Assembly (NCBI GenBank): GCA_020631235.1
Contig: JAHDHQ010000012.1
Location: 47,617-111,616, forward strand
From: Saprospiraceae bacterium
Lineage (GTDB): Bacteria > Bacteroidota > Bacteroidia > Chitinophagales > Saprospiraceae
Direction of reading: 5' to 3'
Length of the DNA: 64,000 nucleotides
The position numbers were made by a program, and so were the translations under genes. Shown one piece after another: positions 34,063-41,347 of the stretch. Position 1 is the first letter of the stretch. Each line of letters begins with the position of its first letter. The notes beneath the pieces are model-generated. The model was not told the DNA's origin. It ran no database searches and saw nothing but the letters and a program-made list of their open reading frames with translations.

Positions 34063-34956
34063 CTACTCTATAAGCCTTATAGCTTTCTGTTCTAAGATCA
34101 TCGTGTCACCCTTGTAAACCTGGAGATAAACACCATTTCGTTCTTCAGTACCTAGTTTTATTTCGAGTACCTTGTAGGTATAGGCGCCATTGGAAAAAAT
34201 ATAATGCATGCCACCCATCGAACCTTGAGTTTTGGCCATTCCATCAGATAAACTCAGGTCTGGTTTTTCTGCGGTAGTTTTTGGTTTTGACCAAGAAAAA
34301 TATCGGTAACCTCCTTCTTTAAAGTAGTAAAGGTGTACTATGTATTTTTCAGTTTCAAAACGGAGGATACTTGACGACCAACCTCTGGTACTATCATGAT
34401 GACTCTGTTCGATGGCTTTTACATTATCTTTGGCAGCTTCTTTTTGAAGATCAGTCTTTATGTTTATCCTTAAAATCTCGCCTGTTTCATAAAACCATAG
34501 GCCTCCATTGAGAATGGAATAGTGGCCATTTCTGAAAAAGACATCTTGCTGATTGTAAGCTACATTTGCGATGGATTCTTTGATTTTTTCGGTAAAGAAA
34601 TCATGGTAATTCGCTATAAGTTCTGCATCGTTTTGAATCAGTAAATTTGCTCGCTTAATGGGGTAATTATCGAAAAGATCTGCTAAGCCTTTTTTATTGT
34701 CTTGGGCCACCAATGCTTTAAACTGTTTCAGTTGGTGTTCTACATGACTTGGAATCGATGGTTTATTTTCTGTTTGTTTGTGTTTCTTTATTTCCGTTGA
34801 AGTCTGATCATCAAGTTGAGTGTTATTGTTGGCCAATTTGCTTGCTTTGGGCTTTCCTTGCTCATCTACCTTATTAGAGACATCATTTTGGCAAGCCACA
34901 AAAACTATTGCGATTATCCATAAACATATATTTAATACACTCCGAAAAAAAGGCAT
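34063..34956 (-). CDS. Lipoprotein of unknown function, amidohydrolase operon
   Basis: A 297-residue protein with lipobox FVAC (Cys22). Residues 25-75 are a charged linker; the rest is a mixed fold of one helical stretch (LVAQDNKKGLADLFDNYPIKRANLLIQND) and beta strands (VFFRNGHYSILNGGLWFY, KYIVHLYYFKEGGYRYFSW). The FYETGEILRINIK and RNGHYSI segments resemble the DUF4468/SnoaL-like secreted modules, but I do not assign a family. It begins directly after the amidohydrolase gene upstream, so it is the last gene of that four-gene operon. Confidence 0.75.
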   Translation of the reverse strand: MPFFRSVLNICLWIIAIVFVACQNDVSNKVDEQGKPKASKLANNNTQLDDQTSTEIKKHKQTENKPSIPSHVEHQLKQFKALVAQDNKKGLADLFDNYPIKRANLLIQNDAELIANYHDFFTEKIKESIANVAYNQQDVFFRNGHYSILNGGLWFYETGEILRINIKTDLQKEAAKDNVKAIEQSHHDSTRGWSSSILRFETEKYIVHLYYFKEGGYRYFSWSKPKTTAEKPDLSLSDGMAKTQGSMGGMHYIFSNGAYTYKVLEIKLGTEERNGVYLQVYKGDTMILEQKAIRLIE

Positions 34957-36243
34957 TTAATGATTAGAAGGAAATCGTTCTAAAAATTCGTCATTTAGTA
35001 AAGTGTGCCTGTTTTCCATAGGTATTTTGAATCCTGCAATAAACAAATGGCTTATTTGCGTTTTTGTTTCAAATGGATCGCCATCGGACACAAATAAATT
35101 GGCTCTTTTTCCTTCTTCGATGCTTCCTAGTTCATCTTCTAAACCAAATATTTTAGCGGCATTTATAGTGATAGCTTCCATGGCAGCATCTACACCCATG
35201 CCATAATTAGCGGCAAACGCAGCATTAAAAGGCAAGTTCCTAACGTTTTCATTTTCATTGGTTTGGATAGCTACTAAAACCCCGGCTTTATGCAGTTTGC
35301 CTGCATTGGTGTATGCCGCATCGTATCGATCCGAGTCTCTAGAAGGTAAGGCTAGAATGGGCCCTGTAATCACAGGAATATTATATTTCACTAGGCTATC
35401 TGCGACTCTCCATCCTTCTACAACTCCCACCAATACTGCATCAATAGATTGTTCGTTTATAAACTTTATGGCGGATAAAATATCTTCTTTTTTGTTGACT
35501 CTTATCATCAGTTTTTCCTCATTTCTAAGCACGTTTGTCATTGCTTGCAACTGAGGATTATATTGTTCAATGCTGCCTCCATTAGCTGCACTTGCCGAGT
35601 CGATAGCTGCGTAAGTTTTGCATTTGTTCCAGAAATCATTTAGCTTTTTTTGTGCTTTTTCTGCGTCTTTTTTAATCTCATCGTCTTTTCTGCGGTCCCA
35701 TCTTCCTCTTCTTCCAGTTGATGGATATTGGAGGATTTGACCTTTAAAGCCTGCATACATGCTTTGGGGAGTGTAACCAAAAAGATCTATGAGTGCAGCT
35801 CTACCTGGAAATAAACCTCCGGATGGCTTAGTCAACACAGTGGTTACCCCATTAGTTCTTGTTACTGGAATATTGACTGAATTAGGATTTACAGCTGTTA
35901 ATGCTTCCATATGCGGTGTAAAGTCTCCTAGTTCATTATAATCATTTGTAAGTGATACGGCGGATATTTCGCTCAATCCTAATTTAGTCCCTCCATCGAT
36001 CATGCCGGGATAAATATGTTTACCCGTGCAATCTATAATGGTTGCTTGATCAGAAGACAGGTTTTTGCCTATTTGTTTAATACGATCTCCTTCGATCAGT
36101 ACATCCCCTTCCACTAGTCCGTTTGTGATAGTATGAATCGTGGCATTGGTCAATAAAAAAGGACCTTTTTGTGCTTTCTCTACCATTTGTGCATGGGCTA
36201 CTATGCTCAAACAGCTTGCTATAATAAAAAGTAAATTTTTCAT
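34957..36243 (-). CDS. Degenerate amidohydrolase-fold protein, exported
   Basis: Starting at 36243 gives a classic signal peptide (MKNLLFIIASCLSIVAHAQ); the longer frame to 36354 would place 37 unlikely residues ahead of it. Residues 20-90 are the composite beta-domain (ATIHTITNGLVEGDVLIEGDRI), then the barrel. Where active amidohydrolases have PGxIDxHxH, this has PGMIDGGTK, so both first-strand metal His ligands are lost. The last-strand Asp region reads VAIQTNENENV, without the catalytic Asp. The C-terminal IAITINAAKIFGLEDELGSIEEGKRANLFV element is intact. It is probably a non-catalytic member or partner of the intact enzyme encoded upstream. Confidence 0.82.
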   Translation of the reverse strand: MKNLLFIIASCLSIVAHAQMVEKAQKGPFLLTNATIHTITNGLVEGDVLIEGDRIKQIGKNLSSDQATIIDCTGKHIYPGMIDGGTKLGLSEISAVSLTNDYNELGDFTPHMEALTAVNPNSVNIPVTRTNGVTTVLTKPSGGLFPGRAALIDLFGYTPQSMYAGFKGQILQYPSTGRRGRWDRRKDDEIKKDAEKAQKKLNDFWNKCKTYAAIDSASAANGGSIEQYNPQLQAMTNVLRNEEKLMIRVNKKEDILSAIKFINEQSIDAVLVGVVEGWRVADSLVKYNIPVITGPILALPSRDSDRYDAAYTNAGKLHKAGVLVAIQTNENENVRNLPFNAAFAANYGMGVDAAMEAITINAAKIFGLEDELGSIEEGKRANLFVSDGDPFETKTQISHLFIAGFKIPMENRHTLLNDEFLERFPSNH

Positions 36244-36256
36244 GATTTTAAAGGGA

Positions 36257-37618
36257 TTAATGTTGGTGATGACTGTGCGAATGATGATGATTATGGTGGT
36301 GATCTGTGTGCACCCCTTGCATACATTTATCCTCATGTCCTTCATTTTGTTCATAGAAAGCAGGAAGCATCATTTCTGGATTAATCTCCATTCTCATGTC
36401 ATCCATATCTTCATTGATATCAAAACGAATTACTCCATCGACAATCGTCATTTGAGGAATAGCATATACCGATAATGGATGATTTTTAAAAATAGCAATG
36501 TCTGCTTCTTTATTGGTTTCTAAACTACCCACTCGATCATCGATACCCAGTTGGATAGCAGGGTTAATGGTAATGAGCTTGAGCGCTTCGTTATCAGATA
36601 ATCTTCCATAACGTTGGGTTTTCGCAGCTTCGTGATAAAGATGTCTTATTAATCCAGCGTCGTCAGAATTAATAGATGTAATCACTCCATTTTTTGACAA
36701 AATAGCCGCATTGTATGCCGTCGAATAGTATACTTCAAATTTGTAGGCCCACCAGTCAGAAAACACAGATGCGTGCGCACCAAACTCTGCTAGCTCTGGA
36801 GCAATTTTAAAGCCTTCATTTACATGTTGGAAAACTATTTTATTCACGCCAAAATCAGACAATACATTCATCAACATTAATATTTCGTCCGCACGATAAG
36901 AATGGCAATGAATAATTATTTTACCATCTAAAATATCTGCTAAGGTTTGCATTCTTAAACTATAGGTCGGTGGCTTTTTAGTTTTCCCACTGTGGTAGCT
37001 TGCCCATGCTTGCTTGTATCGTTTAGCTCCTTCAAACGAACGTCTAAATTCTTGCTCAATACCCATCCGTGTACGAGGTGCTATATCCTTACCTTCACCA
37101 TGGACACGCATTGGGTTTTCCCCCAAAGCAAATTTTATGGTTCGTGGCGCATCTTCCATGACAAATGCTTTTGGGTTTGATTCTCCCCAGCGATGCTTCA
37201 GTGTTTCGCATTGTCCACCGATAGCATTTGCAGATCCATGCATGGCATGTGATATGGTTACTCCTCCTGCTAAGGCCCGATAAATGGCAATATCATAGGG
37301 ATCGATGGCATCACCTACAAAAACTTCAGCTGTGACAGGGTTAGTGGCTTCATTGACTGCATCTATGGCTATATGGCTGTGCGCATCAATGATGCCAGGC
37401 ATTACAAACATACCTTCAGCATCGATTATTTTCGCGTTTGGTGCAGCTAAATCTTTACCTATGGATTTAATTTTTCCATTACTGAGCAGTATATCCGTTT
37501 GCTCCTTGACACCATCGGTTATCGTTAATAAAGTGCCATTTTTGATGAGTATATCTTTTTGTGCAATGGCGGCATTGAACCATACACTCATGAATATGCT
37601 GATAATTAAATACTTCAT
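36257..37618 (-). CDS. Amidohydrolase with intact metal site and His-rich tail, exported
   Basis: A 453-residue periplasmic enzyme with signal peptide 1-19 (NAAIAQ). The metallo-dependent hydrolase motifs are complete: PGIIDAHSH, IIIHCHSYRADE, VFQHVNEG and SINSDDAG with the catalytic Asp. Typical substrates of this class are small cyclic amides, peptides or imidazolonepropionate-like compounds; this one is not specified. The tail ends in a dense His run (HHHNHHHSHSHHQH), suggesting metal binding or storage. The stop of the upstream amidohydrolase shares one base with this start (TAATG), and the next gene begins 14 bp downstream, so all three are one operon. Confidence 0.9.
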   Translation of the reverse strand: MKYLIISIFMSVWFNAAIAQKDILIKNGTLLTITDGVKEQTDILLSNGKIKSIGKDLAAPNAKIIDAEGMFVMPGIIDAHSHIAIDAVNEATNPVTAEVFVGDAIDPYDIAIYRALAGGVTISHAMHGSANAIGGQCETLKHRWGESNPKAFVMEDAPRTIKFALGENPMRVHGEGKDIAPRTRMGIEQEFRRSFEGAKRYKQAWASYHSGKTKKPPTYSLRMQTLADILDGKIIIHCHSYRADEILMLMNVLSDFGVNKIVFQHVNEGFKIAPELAEFGAHASVFSDWWAYKFEVYYSTAYNAAILSKNGVITSINSDDAGLIRHLYHEAAKTQRYGRLSDNEALKLITINPAIQLGIDDRVGSLETNKEADIAIFKNHPLSVYAIPQMTIVDGVIRFDINEDMDDMRMEINPEMMLPAFYEQNEGHEDKCMQGVHTDHHHNHHHSHSHHQH

Positions 37619-39294
37619 TATTCAGGTTTTTTAAGGAGTGAACCTTTAATAGGAAATGAACCAAAATCTCCGAACTGCAATGATCCTGAGAATGATTTTT
37701 CTTCAAATGTGGTGCTGACGTCAATCGGTACGGTAAAGCCTTCTTCAGACATTACAAAAGAAAAATCCACCTTATTTCCATTGGGTTTAACTTCATTTAT
37801 GGTTTCAGGATCTTCTGGACTGTCGTCGGGAACGAGCACAATGGTATAGCTTCCTTTTGCAGTTTCTGCAATTTTAAACAGACCTTTCTGCTCTCCATCT
37901 GGGGTATCTACACTGTAAGACCAAGTACCTGCAATATCCACAGTTGCTGCTTTAGATTTAACAGTTTCTCCAGCCATTTCGAATAATTCCTGACCTGTAA
38001 AAACCATTCTAATCTTGGCTTTTTCTTTAAAGTAAGCCTTGTCTGTGATAACGATTTGAGCTAGTTTTCCTTTTTCTAATGTTCCGACTAACTGGTTAAC
38101 ACCTAACATTTCAGCTGGGTAGGTAGTTAATGCTTTATGTGCTGCTTCTGGGCTTAAACCATGCTTAATCATAGACAAAATATGATCTTGCATCTTCGCC
38201 AGTTCAGCATCAGCCGAACTAAAGGCAAACTTAATATTGGCTTTTTCCAAATCCGCCGCGTTTTGCTGATGCGCAGCTAAATACGTTTGTTGGCGTTTCA
38301 ACATACCGGCATATTCTTTATCCTCAGCTAAACGTGTAGAATCCACTTTCACTTTGCTGGTGTCTGGGGTGCTGATGTTCAGTGCTATGCTAACCCTTTC
38401 TTTGGCCAGATAGTCAGTAATATCTCCTACATAAGGCACGCTGGTAAGGACCATATTTAAATTCAAATCATTCCTTAATTCTACAGCCCGATAGACATTT
38501 AGTTTTTTGTTGGCTTTAAAGAAAACCGTAGACTTTTTGTTGACCACATCATATAAAGCTTCCATACTTTTACTAGGATCTGGACGTTCCATGCCATTGG
38601 CGTTTTTCTGATAGGTAGCTGCGTAGGATTGTTGGTTTTTAGATTGATTATAAAGGTCTTTCCATTTAGCGATCACAGCAATGATGGTAGAAGGATAATA
38701 TTGTCCCGCCCCTTTAAACTGAGAAAACAAATTTAAATGATCTGCAATTAGGGGGTTTTGATTGCCACTAGTGTTTATTATTGCGGTTTTTCCGGGCATC
38801 ATACCATTATCCATAGATATCTGACTGGTCGTAAATCCAGCAGCTCGCAGCGCTTCTAGACCAGTGCTACTCCCATCATAATGATCACTCGCTAACTTGT
38901 AAGGTGTTATACCCGCCACTTCATCAGGCGGCATACCTGGAAATTTTACTTTAATTGATTCCTTTTTCTCTACCTTTTTTACTCCAGCATGGGATAAGAC
39001 ATCTATAAATCCTGCATACATATGCATAGAATCAGCTTTGACTTTTATAGCATCGAAAGGTGCCTTATGGTTTCTGCTTATTTGCTCGATTAATCCATTC
39101 CTGATGGTTAAATCACCCAAGTAGGCTGTTTTTCCTGGTGCCTCGTGGATCATAACATTATCGAAAAAATAGCAATTCGAAGGATTGGGTACTTGACTAT
39201 AGTCTACTTGGCTCACTACTGGAATCGTGAGTAGGCAAATTATACTTGCAAGACTCCATTTGCGCCAAACACAGGTTAGTATTTTCATGTACAA
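37618..39294 (-). CDS. Amidohydrolase-fold protein lacking a metal His, with extra C-terminal domain
   Basis: A 558-residue exported protein; the signal peptide ends near VVSQ (about residue 29). The barrel's first strand reads YAGFIDVLSHAG where active enzymes have IDxHxH, so the first His is replaced by Leu and just one His remains. The catalytic-Asp region is FAFSSADAE, and the PAEMLGVNQLVGTLEKGKLAQIVIT element closes the fold. About 100 residues are added at the C-terminus (AGTWSYSVDTPDGEQKGLF to FPIKGSLL), resembling a lipocalin-like beta module. Activity is doubtful. It is the first gene of the operon. Confidence 0.82.
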   Translation of the reverse strand: MYMKILTCVWRKWSLASIICLLTIPVVSQVDYSQVPNPSNCYFFDNVMIHEAPGKTAYLGDLTIRNGLIEQISRNHKAPFDAIKVKADSMHMYAGFIDVLSHAGVKKVEKKESIKVKFPGMPPDEVAGITPYKLASDHYDGSSTGLEALRAAGFTTSQISMDNGMMPGKTAIINTSGNQNPLIADHLNLFSQFKGAGQYYPSTIIAVIAKWKDLYNQSKNQQSYAATYQKNANGMERPDPSKSMEALYDVVNKKSTVFFKANKKLNVYRAVELRNDLNLNMVLTSVPYVGDITDYLAKERVSIALNISTPDTSKVKVDSTRLAEDKEYAGMLKRQQTYLAAHQQNAADLEKANIKFAFSSADAELAKMQDHILSMIKHGLSPEAAHKALTTYPAEMLGVNQLVGTLEKGKLAQIVITDKAYFKEKAKIRMVFTGQELFEMAGETVKSKAATVDIAGTWSYSVDTPDGEQKGLFKIAETAKGSYTIVLVPDDSPEDPETINEVKPNGNKVDFSFVMSEEGFTVPIDVSTTFEEKSFSGSLQFGDFGSFPIKGSLLKKPE

Positions 39295-39407
39295 GTTTGG
39301 TAATTAAAATTAGCAATATAAACAAAATGCTTGACAGCTTAGGATGAGCATGTCAAATTCTTAGCATTGCCATCTAATAATAGTATATTAGTTTTTTTTA
39401 TAATTTG

Positions 39408-39415
39408 TATTTTTG
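39408..39415 (+). promoter_or_regulatory. Putative -7 box for the GT-C/TPR operon
   Basis: TATTTTTG is an exact TAnnTTTG match 23 bp before the ATG at 39439. A T-rich stretch precedes it; no -33 TTG is found at normal spacing. Confidence 0.45.
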
Positions 39416-39438
39416 CAATATAGATATTTTGATCGCCA

Positions 39439-41343
39439 TTGGAGTCTTTATTAAACCATAGTAAATTACATTATATCATCATTTTCGCCGTAAGCTTTTT
39501 GCTTTATGCAAACACTTTAGGTCACGAATATGCGCAAGATGATGCCATTGTCATTTATGATAATATGTACACTAAACAAGGTGTTAAAGGAATTCATGGT
39601 TTATTGACAAAAGATACCTTTTTCGGTTTTTTTAAAAAAGAAGGTAAAGACAAACTGGTGTCTGGAGGTCGATACCGCCCTTTAACCCCGGTCATGTTTG
39701 CTGTAGAGTGGCAATTATTTGGAAAAAAACCAGGTATCGGTCACCTACTCAATGTACTTTTTTTTGGACTATTATGTCTAATGATATACAAGCTTAATCA
39801 TGCGTTATTTAAGCCCATACTTGGTCAACATATCGGTTATTTTAGTTTAGTAGCCGCTTTGCTCTTTGCTGCCCACCCCATCCATACAGAGGTAGTGGCT
39901 AACATTAAAGGTCGCGATGAAATCATGAGTATGATCGGAGCGATAGGAGCATTTATTTTTGTACTTAAATACATCGATAAGCAGAAATCAATTCAACTAT
40001 TATGGGCCTTTGTGTGCTTTTTTCTGGGGCTCATGAGTAAAGAAAACACCATTACTTTTTTAGCTGTTATCGGTTTAGGGGTTTGGATGTTTAGACCAAA
40101 TGAACGCGTCCGTTTGTGGATGCCTATGTTGTCCATATTGGGAGCCACTGCTCTTTTTATGATTATTCGTACATCCGTTTTAGGGTTTGATTTTGGAGCC
40201 ACCTCGACTGAATTAATGAATAATCCATATTTAAAGTGGAATGGTAGCCGCTATATTGCGTTCAGTGGAGCTGAAAAAATGGCTACCATATTATTTACTT
40301 TAGGCTTGTATTTAAAATTATTAGTGCTTCCTCATCCATTGATCCATGACTACTACCCTCGTCATATTGACATCATGCATTTTGGAGATCTCGGTGTTAT
40401 TTTAAGTATTTTGGCCAATGTTGTTTTGCTTGGTTTAGCGATTTATTATTTTAGAAAGAAGCGCATCATTAGCTATTCTATTTTCTATTATTTCATTTGT
40501 TTGTCCATCGTTTCTAACATAGTATTCCCTATAGGCACGAATATGAGCGAAAGATTTATGTTTATGCCTTCGCTAGGATTTTGTTGGCTTCTAGCCTGGC
40601 TTTGTGTCCATTTTACGTCTAATCGTAAAACTGTAGTCTATGCATTCCTAGGTTTCTTTCTTGGTTTTTACAGTCTAAAAACGGTCATTAGGAATATGGA
40701 TTGGAAAAATGATTTTACCCTATTTACCACCGATGTCAAAAAAACCACCCGAAGTGCTAAATTGCTGAATGCTGCAGGAGGGGCGCTCAGTACAGAAGCA
40801 TCCAAATTAGATAAAGGTGCTAAGCGAAACAACATGCTCAATGAGGCAATAACTCACCTCACCAAAGCTACAGAAATACACCCAACGTATAAAAATGCTT
40901 TTTTGCTCCGGGCTAATAGTAAATACTGGTTAGGCCAATATGCAGAGGCAGCCAAAGATTATGAAAAAGCGCTTCAAATCGACCCAGGCTATCAAGCTGC
41001 CATGGATAATCTTCCCTTAGCTTTACGGGATGCAGGTCGCCATTTTGGTGAAGTGGACAAAAACTATCCCAAGGCATTGAACTATCTAAAACAAGCTTAT
41101 GAACTCAATCCTGAAGATGCAGAAACCAATCGGCTTTTAGGGATCAGTTATGGATTGCAACAAGATCATATAAATGCTATTAAATATTTTAAAAAGGTAG
41201 TGGATTTAGACCCTAAAGTAGCACAGTCCTACGTTAACTTAGGGATTGCCTATCTAAATGCAGGAGACAAGGCTTCTTCTGACTTATGGTTTGATAAAGC
41301 CAAAGCCATAGATCCGAATGCTCTTAACCAGTTTAGTCAATAA
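39439..41343 (+). CDS. GT-C-type membrane glycosyltransferase-like protein with TPR tail (TMTC-like)
   Basis: A 634-residue protein. Residues 10-425 hold about ten to eleven transmembrane helices; the first periplasmic loop has YAQDDAIVI, where the paired acidic residues match the GT-C catalytic motif, and GGRYRPLTPV, HIHTEVVANIKGRDE-like and MSKENTITF follow as in TMTC/DUF1736 proteins. Residues about 455-634 are three TPR units (AAKDYEKALQIDPGYQAAM, ALNYLKQAYELNPEDAETN, AIKYFKKVVDLDPKVAQSY). By family analogy it may transfer sugar from a lipid carrier to protein or glycan. The next gene begins 4 bp after this stop. Confidence 0.87.
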   Translation: MESLLNHSKLHYIIIFAVSFLLYANTLGHEYAQDDAIVIYDNMYTKQGVKGIHGLLTKDTFFGFFKKEGKDKLVSGGRYRPLTPVMFAVEWQLFGKKPGIGHLLNVLFFGLLCLMIYKLNHALFKPILGQHIGYFSLVAALLFAAHPIHTEVVANIKGRDEIMSMIGAIGAFIFVLKYIDKQKSIQLLWAFVCFFLGLMSKENTITFLAVIGLGVWMFRPNERVRLWMPMLSILGATALFMIIRTSVLGFDFGATSTELMNNPYLKWNGSRYIAFSGAEKMATILFTLGLYLKLLVLPHPLIHDYYPRHIDIMHFGDLGVILSILANVVLLGLAIYYFRKKRIISYSIFYYFICLSIVSNIVFPIGTNMSERFMFMPSLGFCWLLAWLCVHFTSNRKTVVYAFLGFFLGFYSLKTVIRNMDWKNDFTLFTTDVKKTTRSAKLLNAAGGALSTEASKLDKGAKRNNMLNEAITHLTKATEIHPTYKNAFLLRANSKYWLGQYAEAAKDYEKALQIDPGYQAAMDNLPLALRDAGRHFGEVDKNYPKALNYLKQAYELNPEDAETNRLLGISYGLQQDHINAIKYFKKVVDLDPKVAQSYVNLGIAYLNAGDKASSDLWFDKAKAIDPNALNQFSQ

Positions 41344-41347
41344 ATAC

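Noticed and set aside
35003..37634. Several plus-strand ORFs opposite the amidohydrolase genes
   Set aside because: All are antisense to well-supported frames with signal peptides and family motifs.
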